Positions 37,220-46,205 are shown, counted from the stretch's first letter. The stretch is DNA of 64,000 nt from Comamonas terrae (GCF_001544075.1 NZ_BCNT01000001.1:1-64000), one strand, 5' to 3'. Numbers and translations are program-made. Notes: generated by a model from the letters alone, not told the origin.

Positions 37220-38434
37220 ATGCTCAATGCCTACCGCCAGCTGTTTGCCGTACCCGGCACGGCCGGTTTCGTGCTGGCCGGCCTGGTGGCCCGCCTGCCC
37301 TTGTCGATGACGGGTATCGGCCTGATCACCATGCTGTCGCAGCAGCGCAGCGCCTATACGCTGGCTGGCGCCGTGGCGGCCTGCTTCGCGCTGTCGATTG
37401 CGCTGCTGGCGCCGCGCATCTCGGCCCTGGTGGACCGCCATGGCCAGCGCAAGGTGCTGCCCGTTGCCGCGGCCACCAGCGCCAGTGCCATGTTTGCGCT
37501 GCTGGCCTGCGCCCACTGGCAGGGGCCGGACTGGCTGTTGCTGCTGCTGGCCGCGCTGGTGGGCAGCCTGCCCAGCATGCCGGCCATGGTGCGCGCGCGC
37601 TGGACGGTGCTGTACCGCGGCATGCCCCAGTTGCAGACCGCCTATGCGCTGGAGGCCGTGCTCGACGACCTGTGCTTCATCGTCGGCCCGCCGCTGTCCG
37701 TGGGCCTGAGCATGGCGCTGTTTCCCGAGGCCGGCCCCATGGCCGCGGCCCTGCTGCTGCTCGCGGGCGTGGCCCTGTTCGTGCTGCAGCACCGCACGGA
37801 ACCGCCGGTGACCGTCCATGACAGCCAGGTACGCCAGAGCGCGCTGGTGCGCCACCAGCGCGTGGTACGCACGCTGGCACTGTTCATGCTGGCGCAAGGC
37901 GTCATCGTGGGCACCATCGACGTGGCGGCCGTGGCCTTTGCCACGCAGCAGGGCCGGCCGGCCATGGCCAGCGTGGTGCTGTCCTTCTATGCGCTGGGCT
38001 CCTGCGTGATGGGACTGGTGTTCGGTGCGCTGCGGCTCAAGGCGCCGCTGAGCCGCCAGATCGTCTGGGTGGGCGCCTCGGTGGCCATCACGGCCGTGCC
38101 GCTGCTGCTGGCCGACAACCTCACGGCGCTGAACCTCGCCGTGCTGCTGGCCGGCATCACCTTCGGCCCCACGATCACCGTGGCCATGGGCCTGGTGGAG
38201 CAGCAGGTCGCGGCCAGCCGCCTGACCGAGGGCATGACCTGGCTGCTGACCGGCCTGGCCATGGGCGTGGCCCTGGGCGCTGCGGCGGCCGGCTGGGTGA
38301 CCGACCACCTGGGCGCGCAGATGTCCTTCGTCGTGGCGCTGCTGGCCGGAGCCGCCATGTGGGCCTGGGGCGCCCAGGCCGAACGGCTGGCCCGCGGCAC
38401 GGCGCCGGTGGAGCCCGCCGCCTGCATGGGCTGA
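37220..38434 (+). CDS. MFS transporter
   Basis: A 404-residue polytopic protein with about 12 hydrophobic helices. The cytoplasmic loop motif between helices 2 and 3 (ALVDRHGQRKVLP) fits the major facilitator pattern. It resembles sugar-efflux/drug-type MFS proteins that lack characterised substrates. It begins 36 bp after hsdR, with a GAGG ribosome site, and ends convergent with a second MFS gene 6 bp away. There is no evidence that it belongs functionally to the restriction system. Confidence 0.82.
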   Translation: MLNAYRQLFAVPGTAGFVLAGLVARLPLSMTGIGLITMLSQQRSAYTLAGAVAACFALSIALLAPRISALVDRHGQRKVLPVAAATSASAMFALLACAHWQGPDWLLLLLAALVGSLPSMPAMVRARWTVLYRGMPQLQTAYALEAVLDDLCFIVGPPLSVGLSMALFPEAGPMAAALLLLAGVALFVLQHRTEPPVTVHDSQVRQSALVRHQRVVRTLALFMLAQGVIVGTIDVAAVAFATQQGRPAMASVVLSFYALGSCVMGLVFGALRLKAPLSRQIVWVGASVAITAVPLLLADNLTALNLAVLLAGITFGPTITVAMGLVEQQVAASRLTEGMTWLLTGLAMGVALGAAAAGWVTDHLGAQMSFVVALLAGAAMWAWGAQAERLARGTAPVEPAACMG

Positions 38435-38440
38435 CCGGGC

Positions 38441-39712
38441 TTAGCCCGCGGGAGAGGGATTCAATGCGGAACGCGGCGCCAGCCGCGCCTCGCGGATGGG
38501 CAGATGGATCAGGGCCGCGCCCACGGCCAGCAGGATGTCGATGATCCATACGATGTCGAAGTTGCCCGTGGCCTCGAACACCTTGCCGCCCAGCCAGGCG
38601 CCCAGGAAGCCGCCGATCTGGTGCACCAGCATCACCAGCCCGAACAGCATGGCCATGTGGCGGGTGCCGAAGAACTTGGCGACCAGCCCCACCGTGGGCG
38701 GCACGGTGGACAGAAAAGTCAGGCCCATCACCGCGGCAAAGACCAGGGCCACGGCGCCGGTCTTGGGTACCAGCATGAAGACCAGCACGGCCAGTGCGCG
38801 CGTGGCATAGACCAGCGAGAGCAGCGATTTCATGCGCCAGCGCCCCACGGCCCAGCCCATGGCCAGGCTGCCCACGATGTTGAACAGCCCCAGCATGGCC
38901 AGCGCCCAGGCACCGAACTGCACGGGCAGGCCGCAGCTTTCGATCACGCCCGGCAGGTGCGTGCCCAGGAATGCCACATGGAAGCCGCAGACGAAAAAGC
39001 CCACGCACAGCAGCACATAGCTGCGATTGGCCAGCGCCTGGGCGATCACGGCGCGGCTGCCCGGGTTTTCCGGGGCGCCGGATACCGCCGAATCCCGGGC
39101 CGCCACCACGGCTTGGGGCTTGCCCTTGAGCACGAAGATGGCCGGCAGAGCCAGCAGCACCAGTCCGCCCAGCACCTGCAGCGCATTGCCCCAGCCCAGC
39201 CCCACCATCAGCGCACCGGCCAGCGGCGTGATCAGGAACTGTCCCGCAGAGCCGCCCGCATTGACGATGCCCGTGGCCATCCCCCGGTAGCGCTCGGGAA
39301 TCAGCCGTGCCGTGGCGCCCATCAGCACCGCCGGCCCGGCCATGCCGGCGCCGCCGGCGGACAGCAGGCCCACCGAGAAGATCAGCCCCGGCGTGCTGGT
39401 CATGTAGGGGGTGAGGAACGAGCCCAGGGCCACCAGCAGCACGCCGGCGAGCAGCACGCGGCCCGCACCGATGCGGTCTGCCATGGCGCCGGCAAAGGGC
39501 TGGGTCAGCCCCCACCACAGCTGGCCGAAGGCAAAGGCCAGGCTGATCTGCGCCAGGCCCAGGTGGGTGGCGCTGTTCAGGGGGCTGACGAACAGTCCCA
39601 TGCTCTGGCGGCTGCCCATGGTCAGGGCAAAGGTGGAGACCGCCGCCAGCAGCACGAGCCATACGCTCCACTGGCGGCCGTGCTGCGCGCGGCCGGTCCG
39701 ATCCTCATGCAT
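38441..39712 (-). CDS. MFS transporter (organic-anion type), MarR-linked
   Basis: A 423-residue MFS permease with about 12 helices, beginning WSVWLVLLAAVSTFALTMGSR and carrying the MFS loop motif GAMADRIGAGRVLL near residue 75. The overall pattern is like oxalate/formate-type and monocarboxylate-type antiporters, though the substrate is not fixed by that. The ATG at 39712 overlaps the end of the upstream MarR gene by 8 bp, so the two are co-transcribed and the regulator probably controls its expression. It may export or import an organic acid. Confidence 0.83.
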   Translation of the reverse strand: MHEDRTGRAQHGRQWSVWLVLLAAVSTFALTMGSRQSMGLFVSPLNSATHLGLAQISLAFAFGQLWWGLTQPFAGAMADRIGAGRVLLAGVLLVALGSFLTPYMTSTPGLIFSVGLLSAGGAGMAGPAVLMGATARLIPERYRGMATGIVNAGGSAGQFLITPLAGALMVGLGWGNALQVLGGLVLLALPAIFVLKGKPQAVVAARDSAVSGAPENPGSRAVIAQALANRSYVLLCVGFFVCGFHVAFLGTHLPGVIESCGLPVQFGAWALAMLGLFNIVGSLAMGWAVGRWRMKSLLSLVYATRALAVLVFMLVPKTGAVALVFAAVMGLTFLSTVPPTVGLVAKFFGTRHMAMLFGLVMLVHQIGGFLGAWLGGKVFEATGNFDIVWIIDILLAVGAALIHLPIREARLAPRSALNPSPAG

Positions 39713-40196
39713 GGTGCTCTCCTTCGGCGGTACGGTGGTCGGGGCAGTCCCGGGGGCCGTCGTCTTCCAGCAGCTGCAGCGCATCGTCGATCAGCGCATG
39801 CAGCGCCGCCACGCGCTCGACACCCAGCTGCGCATTGAGCTGCTGCTGTGCCTGGCGCCAGCCGCTCTGGGCCTGGGCGCGCTTTTCGCGCCCGGCATCG
39901 GTGATCCGGATCAGGCGGCTGCGCGCATCGGCGCCCGGCGCCATTTCCAGCCAGCCCGCGGCCACCAGGGGCTTGAGGTTGCGAGTCAGCGTGGAGGCAT
40001 CCATGGTCATGGCGCGCGCCAGGTCCACGGGCCGGACCGGCCCGCGGTGCAGCACCTGGGACAGCAGCGAATACTGCGTGGTCTTGAGCCCGGCCCGTGC
40101 CAGTTGCGCGTCGTAGTGCTGCGACACGCGGCGCAGCAGCTGGCGCAGCTTGAAATTGGTGCATCCCTGCGGTTGCGGGATCGGCTTGCTCTCCAT
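39705..40196 (-). CDS. MarR-family transcriptional regulator
   Basis: A 163-residue winged-helix regulator: the dimerisation N terminus is followed by the HTH (about 60-80, RPVDLARAMTMDASTLTRNL) and a basic wing (PGADARSRLIRIT). MarR repressors respond to small aromatic or lipophilic ligands. It overlaps the downstream MFS gene by 8 bp and diverges from a hotdog thioesterase. The 98-bp intergenic region carries perfect palindromes suited to a MarR dimer, so it probably represses both directions. ATG 40196 was chosen because upstream residues lack similarity. Confidence 0.87.
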   Translation of the reverse strand: MESKPIPQPQGCTNFKLRQLLRRVSQHYDAQLARAGLKTTQYSLLSQVLHRGPVRPVDLARAMTMDASTLTRNLKPLVAAGWLEMAPGADARSRLIRITDAGREKRAQAQSGWRQAQQQLNAQLGVERVAALHALIDDALQLLEDDGPRDCPDHRTAEGEHHA

Positions 40197-40251
40197 GGTT
40201 TCTCTCCAGCCAGCCCTTGGGCTGTGTGATGGCGATTGCGCTTGAGCAATC

Positions 40252-40279
40252 ATTGTATCTACAATACTTGCATATGCAA
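40252..40279. promoter_or_regulatory. Two palindromes in the marR/thioesterase divergent promoter
   Basis: ATTGTATCTACAAT (40252-40265) is a perfect 6-2-6 palindrome. TTGCATATGCAA (40268-40279) is a perfect 12-bp palindrome right beside it. CAATCATTG at 40247-40255 overlaps the first. The second palindrome ends 16 bp from the thioesterase start codon, covering the likely promoter and ribosome-site approach, so repression by the adjacent MarR protein is plausible. Confidence 0.6.
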
Positions 40280-40294
40280 CACCAAGGAGGCGGC

Positions 40295-40861
40295 ATGGAT
40301 ACCGCAGTCAAGGCACAGGAGCCATCGTTCATTTCTTCCACCGACTGGGACGCGCACAAGGCCCGGGTCGTGGACCGCATGCTGGCCGGCGGCGGCCGGC
40401 CCGGCGTGGCCGCGCCCGCCCAGGTTCAGGGCAGGAGCGGCCTGGAGCTGATGCAGGCCATGCTGGCCGGCGAGCTGCCCTATCCGCCTATCGCCGACAC
40501 GCTGGATTTTGCGCTGATCGAGGTCGCCCACGGCAAGGCCGTGTTCCAGGGCACGCCCCAGCGCAGGCACTACAACCCCATGGGCACCGTGCATGGCGGC
40601 TGGTTCGCCACGCTGCTGGATTCGGCCCTGGGCTGCGCCGTGCACACCACGCTGCCCGCAGGCATGGCCTACACCACGGCGGAGCTGGGCGTGAACATCG
40701 TGCGCGCGGCCCGCGAGGACACCGGTGCCCTGCGCGCCATAGGCCAGGTGGTGCACAGCGGCCGGCAGCTGGCCACGGCCGAGGCCCGCATCGTGGGCCC
40801 CGACGGCAAGCTCTACGCCCACGCCACCACCACCTGCCTGGTGTTTGCAGCCCGGGCCTGA
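40295..40861 (+). CDS. PaaI-type hotdog-fold thioesterase
   Basis: A 188-residue protein whose C-terminal 130 residues form a PaaI-like hotdog domain. The family loop YNPMGTVHGGWFATLLDSAL contains the HGG motif and the catalytic-type Asp/Ser helix. It would hydrolyse acyl- or aryl-CoA thioesters in the cytoplasm. The ATG at 40295 is preceded by a strong AAGGAGG. It diverges from the MarR-MFS pair, so a CoA-ester-related signal or detoxification role is plausible. It ends 90 bp before a convergent LysR gene, with a terminator-like repeat between. Confidence 0.86.
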   Translation: MDTAVKAQEPSFISSTDWDAHKARVVDRMLAGGGRPGVAAPAQVQGRSGLELMQAMLAGELPYPPIADTLDFALIEVAHGKAVFQGTPQRRHYNPMGTVHGGWFATLLDSALGCAVHTTLPAGMAYTTAELGVNIVRAAREDTGALRAIGQVVHSGRQLATAEARIVGPDGKLYAHATTTCLVFAARA

Positions 40862-40890
40862 GGCAACACCCGGGAAAATCCCGTCGAAAC

Positions 40891-40933
40891 GGCGGCTGAC
40901 GCTTATCTACAAAGCGCCAGCCGCTATTTTTTT
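40891..40933 (+). terminator. Stem-loop repeat acting as terminator between thioesterase and LysR genes
   Basis: GGCGGCTGACGCTT pairs with AAGCGCCAGCCGCT across a short loop and is followed by ATTTTTTT. It belongs to the interspersed repeat family and separates two convergent genes. Confidence 0.7.
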
Positions 40934-40951
40934 CGAATATTCAACCTTGCA

Positions 40952-41881
40952 TCACTGGTGCAACAGTTTCAGGAAATGCTGGGCCGGATGGCTCAGCGGC
41001 CGGTCGCGCCGCACCAGGCTGCCATAGGCCTCGAGCGTCCGCCCGAAGCGGTAGGGAAGAACCTGCAGCAGACCGTGGACCTGGTTGTCCCGCGCCACGG
41101 TCTGCGGAATGACGGCCAGCATATCGGAATGCCGCACCAGGTTCATCGAGGTCAGGATGGAGCCGGTCTCGATCACATCGCGCGGCAGCGGCTGGCGGTG
41201 GGCATGGAACTCCTGGTCGATCAGCGCGCGCATGGGGCTGCCGCGCGGCTGCATCACCCAGCCGTAGTCCAGCAGCTGGGCAAACGACAGCGGCTCGGCC
41301 CGCGCCAGCGGATGGTCGTTTCCGGCCACGATGCACAGCGCCTCGTCGTCGCTGGCGCGGAACTCGTATTCGTCGCCGTCCTCGCCGGTCAGCCGGCCCA
41401 CCACCACTTCCAGCACGCCCTCGCGCAGCTGGGACAGCAGCCGATCGCTGGTGTCCACGGCCACCTCCATGGACAGCATGGGCCACTGCGCGCGCAGGGC
41501 CAGCAGCGCCTGGGTGAGCCGGCCCGGCGAGGCCGCCATGATGCTGCCCACGGCCAGCCGCCCGGCACTGCCGCGGCGCAGTTCCACCAGTTCGCGGTTG
41601 AGCGCTTCCATGCCGCCGCGAAAGTTCTGGAAATAGCGGGTCACCCGCTCGCCCGCCGCATTGAGCTTGAGGCCGCGGCCCACGCGCTCGAACAGCGGCA
41701 GGCCCAGCGCATCCTCCAGATCATGCAGCATCTTGGTCGCCGCCGGCTGGGTCAGTCCCAGCCCGGCTGCCGCCCCGCGCAAGGTGCCCTGCTCGTCGAT
41801 GGCCAGGATCAGCGCCACCTGCCGCATGCGCAGGCGGTTGAGCAGCTGGGGCGTGCTGTCCTGCCGGTCTATGGAGCCCAT
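40952..41881 (-). CDS. LysR-family transcriptional regulator of the acid-sugar operon
   Basis: A 309-residue LysR regulator with an N-terminal winged helix (about residues 15-75, GTLRGAAAGLGLTQPAATKML) and a periplasmic-binding-like effector domain. It diverges from the Bug-pdxA-like-dehydratase operon. The intergenic gap contains the perfect palindrome AAATATCATGATATTT, so this protein is the likely regulator, with a pathway intermediate as inducer. It resembles GbpR/PcaQ-type LysR proteins in its early LRMRQVALILAIDEQG segment, but the ligand is not known. Confidence 0.9.
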   Translation of the reverse strand: MGSIDRQDSTPQLLNRLRMRQVALILAIDEQGTLRGAAAGLGLTQPAATKMLHDLEDALGLPLFERVGRGLKLNAAGERVTRYFQNFRGGMEALNRELVELRRGSAGRLAVGSIMAASPGRLTQALLALRAQWPMLSMEVAVDTSDRLLSQLREGVLEVVVGRLTGEDGDEYEFRASDDEALCIVAGNDHPLARAEPLSFAQLLDYGWVMQPRGSPMRALIDQEFHAHRQPLPRDVIETGSILTSMNLVRHSDMLAVIPQTVARDNQVHGLLQVLPYRFGRTLEAYGSLVRRDRPLSHPAQHFLKLLHQ

Positions 41882-41915
41882 GCCGTCCTCTCCAAATGAT
41901 TCCTGTGGGTTATCA

Positions 41916-41931
41916 AAATATCATGATATTT
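41916..41931. promoter_or_regulatory. 16-bp perfect palindrome, candidate LysR site
   Basis: AAATATCATGATATTT lies in the 117-bp divergent gap, in an AT-rich stretch unlike the flanks, 35 bp from the LysR start. It differs from the simple T-N11-A form but has the expected position. Confidence 0.6.
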
Positions 41932-41998
41932 CAATATACACATATCAATAGCCTCCCTAGGATGGCAGCCACAACAACGATTCCAGGAGACATTCCCC

Positions 41999-42973
41999 AT
42001 GCTGCGACGCACCCTGCTGGCTGGCGCTGCCCTCTGTTCATTGCTGCCCCGACTGGGGCAGGCTCAGGCCCCTGCGGCTGACTGGCCCACGCGCCCCGTG
42101 CGCCTGCTGGTGGGCTCGGCTCCCGGCGGCGGCACCGATGCCATGGCCCGCGCCGTGGCCGACCGGCTGGGACCGCTGCTCAAGCAACCGGTGATCGTCG
42201 AAAACCGCCCCGGCGTCTCCAACACGCTGGCCGTGGACATGACGGCCAAAGCCACGGACGGCCACACCATGGTCATGGGCGTGGTCACGGCCCATGCCAT
42301 CGCGCCGCATCTGCTCAAGCTCGGCTACGACAACAACAGGGACCTGGTGCCCGTGGCCTTTGTGGGCTCCGTGCCCAATGTGCTGGTCGTCAGCAACAGC
42401 GTGCCCGCCAAGACCGTGCAGGAACTCGTGGCCCTGGCCAGGAAGGAGCCCGGCCGCATCAACTACGCCAGCAGCGGCACCGGCAGCACCCAGCACATCG
42501 CGGCCGAGATGTTCAAGGACGCGGCCGGCATCCAGATCACCCATGTGCCCTACAAGGGCAGCGCCACGGCGCTGGTGGACCTGGTCAGCGGCCAGGTGCA
42601 GATGAGCTTCGACACCATGCCCTCGGTGCTGGGCCAGATCAAGAGCGGCAAGCTGCGGCCGCTGGCCGTCACCTCCGCCCAGCGCAACCCGCAGCTGCCC
42701 CAGGTGCCGACCATGGCGGAAGCCGGGCTGCCCGCCGTGGAAATCGGCGCCTGGTACGGCATCTACATGCCGGCCACCACCCCCAAGGCCGTGCAGCAGA
42801 AGGTGCATGACGAGGTCAACAAGGTCATCGCCATGCCGGAAACCAAAACCCGCCTGGAAGCCGTGGGCGCCGAGCTGCGCCCCATGCCCCAGGCCGATTT
42901 CGAGGCCTTCCATATGGCCGAGTACCAGCGCTTTGGCGAAATCATCCGCAAGAACCACATCAAGATCGATTGA
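41999..42973 (+). CDS. Bug-family periplasmic binding protein of the acid-sugar operon
   Basis: A 324-residue secreted binding protein. The signal peptide is MLRRTLLAGAALCSLLPRLG; the core has WPTRPVRLLVGSAPGGGTDA, IVENRPGVSNTLAVDM and HVPYKGSATALVDLVSG. It is the first gene downstream of the LysR-type promoter, 3 bp before the pdxA-like gene, so it is firmly in the catabolic operon. The likely role is capture of the sugar acid or its precursor; no TctA/TctB partner lies nearby. Confidence 0.93.
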   Translation: MLRRTLLAGAALCSLLPRLGQAQAPAADWPTRPVRLLVGSAPGGGTDAMARAVADRLGPLLKQPVIVENRPGVSNTLAVDMTAKATDGHTMVMGVVTAHAIAPHLLKLGYDNNRDLVPVAFVGSVPNVLVVSNSVPAKTVQELVALARKEPGRINYASSGTGSTQHIAAEMFKDAAGIQITHVPYKGSATALVDLVSGQVQMSFDTMPSVLGQIKSGKLRPLAVTSAQRNPQLPQVPTMAEAGLPAVEIGAWYGIYMPATTPKAVQQKVHDEVNKVIAMPETKTRLEAVGAELRPMPQADFEAFHMAEYQRFGEIIRKNHIKID

Positions 42974-42976
42974 GCC

Positions 42977-44026
42977 ATGGCTGCATCCACCACACCCGTT
43001 GTCGCCCTGACCCTGGGCGATCCTTCCGGCATCGGCTCCGAACTGATCGCGCGCCTGCTGGCCAGGCCCGAGGCTGTGCAGCAGGCCAATCTGGTGCTCA
43101 TCGGCGATCCCTGGCTGTGGGAGCAGGGCCAGCGCATCGCAGGCGTGCAGGTGGCCACCGCCCCCCTGGCCGATCTGGCTGCCGTGCGCGGTCGCAGCGA
43201 TACGCGGCTGCCGGCCTTTGTCGCCGTCGACACCGTCGCCCCGTCCGACGTGGTGCAGGGCCAGGTGGGCGCAGCCGGCGGCCGCTCGGTGCTGCAGGTG
43301 CTCAACCGGTGCATGGATGCCGCCCTGGCCGGCGAGATCGATGCCATCTGCTTCGCACCGCTGAACAAGCAGGCCATGAAGATGGGCGGCCTGCGCCATG
43401 AGGACGAGCTGCACCACTTCGCCGAGTACCTGGGCGTGACCGGCTACTTCTGCGAGTTCAACACCCTCGGCAATCTGTGGACGTCGCGCATCTCCTCGCA
43501 TGTGCCGCTCAAGGACGTGGCCCGCTACCTGAGCCGGGAGCGCATCACCCAGGCCGCCGAGCTGATCTACCACGCACTGCGCGCCAGCGGCATCGCCAGC
43601 CCGAAGGTGGCGATCGCCGGCTTCAATCCGCACAACGGCGACGGCGGTACCTGCGGCCGCGAGGAGATCGACATCATCGAGCCCGCCGTGCAGGCCCTGC
43701 ACGCGCGCCCGTGGCCCACGCCCGACCCCTTCCACGGCCCGTTCCCGGCCGACACCATCTTCCTGAAGGCCCAGGCCGGCGAGTACCAGGCCATCGTCAC
43801 CATGTACCACGACCAGGGCCAGATCGCGATCAAGCTGCTGGGCTTCTCGCGCGGCGTCACGGTGCAGGGCGGCCTGCCGATTCCCATCACCACGCCGGCC
43901 CATGGCACGGCCTACGACATCGCCGGCCAGGGCAAGGCCAGCGTGGAAGCCACCTGGCAGGCCCTGCTGATCGCCTGCCGCATGGGTACCGCCCAGCGCG
44001 CCAGCCAGGCGGCCGCAGCCGCCTGA
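42977..44026 (+). CDS. PdxA-like dehydrogenase (PdxA2 type)
   Basis: A 349-residue member of the 4-hydroxythreonine-4-phosphate dehydrogenase family. It starts [20 protein letters not shown]. The metal-binding His residues lie in [18 protein letters not shown] and [17 protein letters not shown]. Its position in a LysR-Bug-dehydratase operon argues for the catabolic PdxA2 branch rather than vitamin B6 synthesis. PdxA2 enzymes often oxidise 4-phospho-tetronates and are paired with a DUF1537 kinase. No kinase is present here, so an unphosphorylated substrate, as in the TphB relatives, is possible. Confidence 0.88.
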   Translation: MAASTTPVVALTLGDPSGIGSELIARLLARPEAVQQANLVLIGDPWLWEQGQRIAGVQVATAPLADLAAVRGRSDTRLPAFVAVDTVAPSDVVQGQVGAAGGRSVLQVLNRCMDAALAGEIDAICFAPLNKQAMKMGGLRHEDELHHFAEYLGVTGYFCEFNTLGNLWTSRISSHVPLKDVARYLSRERITQAAELIYHALRASGIASPKVAIAGFNPHNGDGGTCGREEIDIIEPAVQALHARPWPTPDPFHGPFPADTIFLKAQAGEYQAIVTMYHDQGQIAIKLLGFSRGVTVQGGLPIPITTPAHGTAYDIAGQGKASVEATWQALLIACRMGTAQRASQAAAAA

Positions 44027-44085
44027 ACCATTTTCCGGGCGGCCCGGACCGCCTCTCTTTTCACTTTTTTTCTACCGAGGTCTTT

Positions 44086-45258
44086 ATGAAGATCAAGTCC
44101 GTCCGCGCCCGCGTCTACGAATGGAAGGGCAAGACCGTTCCGCCTCAGGGCAACTTCTGCTCCAACGCCATGGACCTCGTCTACTCCAAGACCGAGACCA
44201 TGAGCACCTTCCGCTTCCACTCGTGGACCGTGGTCGAGATCGAGACCGACGACGGCATCGTCGGCCTGGGCAACGTGGCCCTGGCGCCCAAGATCGCCAA
44301 GGCCATCATCGACGAGTACTTGGCGCCGCTGGTCATCGGCCAGGACCCGTGGGACTACGAATACCTGTGGCAGCGCATGTACCGCAGCACCCATGCCTGG
44401 GGCCGCAAGGGCGTGACCATGGCCGCCATCTCGGCCGTGGACCTGGCGATCTGGGACATCCTGGGCAAGAGCGTGAACAAGCCCGTGTTCAAGCTGCTGG
44501 GCGGCCGCACCAAGGAAAAGATCCCCTGCTACTACAGCAAGCTCTACCGCACCGACATCCAGGAGATGCAGGACGAGGCGCAGAAATTCCTCGACCAGGG
44601 CTTCACCATGTTCAAGTCGCGCTTCGGCTACGGCCCGGCGCACGGCACCCAGGGCGTGAAGGAGAACCTCAAGGCCGTGGAGGCGCTGCGCGAGGTGATC
44701 GGCTACGACAACGACCTGATGCTCGAGTGCTACATGGGCTGGAACCTGGAGTACGCCAAGCGCATGCTGCCCAAGCTGGAGAAGTTCCAGCCGCGCTGGG
44801 TCGAGGAGCCGGTGATCGCCGACGACATCGATGGCTACGCCGAGCTGAACCAGCTCACCAGTATCCCGATCTCGGGCGGCGAGCACGAATTTTCACTCTA
44901 CGGCTTCAAGCAGCTGCTCGAGCGCAAGGCCGTCAGCGTGGTGCAGTACGACACCAACCGCGTCGGCGGCATCACCGCCGCGCACAAGATCAACGCGCTG
45001 TGCGAGAGCTACAGCGTGCCCGTGGTGCCGCACGCCGGCCAGATGCACAACTACCACCTGACCATGAGCTCCATGGCCTCGCCGATGAGCGAGTACTTCC
45101 CGATGTTCGACGTCGAGGTGGGCAACGAGCTGTTCTATTACATCTTCGACGGCGAGCCGGTGGCCGAGAACGGCTTCCTGCAGCTCGACGACAACACCCC
45201 CGGCCTGGGCCTGACGCTCAAGACCGAGTTCCTCGACCAGTTCAACATCATCGAGTGA
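44086..45258 (+). CDS. Mandelate racemase/enolase-superfamily acid-sugar dehydratase
   Basis: A 390-residue enolase-superfamily protein with the N-terminal capping domain and a TIM barrel. Metal ligands appear to be E214 (LMLECYMGW), E240 (RWVEEP) and E266 followed by H267 (SGGEHEF), with a His-rich loop [12 protein letters not shown] further on. The GEHEF and VPH elements resemble the rhamnonate dehydratase subgroup, which uses Asp at the first position. It would dehydrate an aldonate to a 2-keto-3-deoxy acid. ATG 44086 is chosen by family length. The next gene is an L-KDA dehydratase-like protein, the expected following step. Confidence 0.9.
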   Translation: MKIKSVRARVYEWKGKTVPPQGNFCSNAMDLVYSKTETMSTFRFHSWTVVEIETDDGIVGLGNVALAPKIAKAIIDEYLAPLVIGQDPWDYEYLWQRMYRSTHAWGRKGVTMAAISAVDLAIWDILGKSVNKPVFKLLGGRTKEKIPCYYSKLYRTDIQEMQDEAQKFLDQGFTMFKSRFGYGPAHGTQGVKENLKAVEALREVIGYDNDLMLECYMGWNLEYAKRMLPKLEKFQPRWVEEPVIADDIDGYAELNQLTSIPISGGEHEFSLYGFKQLLERKAVSVVQYDTNRVGGITAAHKINALCESYSVPVVPHAGQMHNYHLTMSSMASPMSEYFPMFDVEVGNELFYYIFDGEPVAENGFLQLDDNTPGLGLTLKTEFLDQFNIIE

Positions 45259-45275
45259 GCCAAGGAGCAAGCACC

Positions 45276-46205
45276 ATGCCTGGACTCTCCAACCCGCGCT
45301 ACCGGGGCATTTTCCCGGTCGTGCCCACCACCTTCCACGAGGACGGCACGCTGGACCTGGCCAGCCAGAAGCGCTGCCTCGACTTCATGATCGACTCGGG
45401 CGTCGACGGCCTGTGCATCCTGGCCAACTTCTCCGAGCAGTTCCTGGTTTCGGACGAGGAGCGCGAGGTGCTCACGCGCACCGCGCTGGAGCACGTGGCC
45501 GGCCGCGTGCCGGTGATCGTGACCACCACGCACACCAGTACCAAGGTCTGCGCCGAGCGCAGCCGCCGCGCGCAGGACATGGGCGCCGCCATGGTGATGG
45601 TCATGCCGCCCTACCACGGCGCCACCTTCCGCTTCGGCGAGGCGGCCATCCAGTCGTTCTACCAGGGCGTGTCCGACGCGATAACCATCCCCATCATGAT
45701 CCAGGACGCGCCGGCCGCCGGCACGCTGCTGTCCACGCCCTTCCTGGCCAGGCTGGCCAAGGAAGTCGAGCAGGTCAGCTATTTCAAAATGGAGACCGCG
45801 GGCGCGGCCGGCAAGCTGCGCGAGCTGATCGCGCTGGGCGGCGAGGCCATCGAAGGCCCGTGGGACGGCGAGGAAGCCATCACGCTGCTGGCCGACCTGG
45901 AGGCCGGCGCGACCGGCGCGATGACCGGCGGCGGCTTCGCCGACGGCATCCGCCCCATCATCGAGGCGCACCGCGCCGGCGACAAGGACAAAGCCTTTGC
46001 CGAGTACCAGCGCTGGCTGCCGCTGATCAACCACGAGAACCGCCAGGCGGGCTTCCTGGCCGCCAAGGCGCTGATGAAGGAAGGCGGCGTGATCGCCTGC
46101 GACGCGCCGCGCGCCCCCTGGCCGCCCATGCACCCCGAGGTGCGCCGCCAGCTGCTGGACATCGCGCGCCGGCTCGATCCGCTGGTGCTGCGCTGGGGGC
46201 GTTGA
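45276..46205 (+). CDS. DHDPS-family protein, L-2-keto-3-deoxyarabonate dehydratase-like
   Basis: A 309-residue TIM-barrel protein of the dihydrodipicolinate synthase/NAL family. The Schiff-base Lys is K171 in SYFKMET. The segments CILANFSEQFLVSDEER, MPPYHGAT and IMIQDAPAAGT recall L-2-keto-3-deoxyarabonate dehydratase, which yields alpha-ketoglutarate semialdehyde; the classical DHDPS Tyr is replaced in IQDAP. It has an AAGGAG ribosome site and follows the enolase-superfamily dehydratase by 17 bp. Function as the second dehydration step is likely, but an aldolase role on a related keto acid cannot be excluded. Confidence 0.88.
   Translation: MPGLSNPRYRGIFPVVPTTFHEDGTLDLASQKRCLDFMIDSGVDGLCILANFSEQFLVSDEEREVLTRTALEHVAGRVPVIVTTTHTSTKVCAERSRRAQDMGAAMVMVMPPYHGATFRFGEAAIQSFYQGVSDAITIPIMIQDAPAAGTLLSTPFLARLAKEVEQVSYFKMETAGAAGKLRELIALGGEAIEGPWDGEEAITLLADLEAGATGAMTGGGFADGIRPIIEAHRAGDKDKAFAEYQRWLPLINHENRQAGFLAAKALMKEGGVIACDAPRAPWPPMHPEVRRQLLDIARRLDPLVLRWGR

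Noticed and set aside
30736-37220. A prophage or integrative element around the restriction genes
   Set aside because: No integrase, excisionase, phage structural gene, tRNA end or flanking direct repeats were found.
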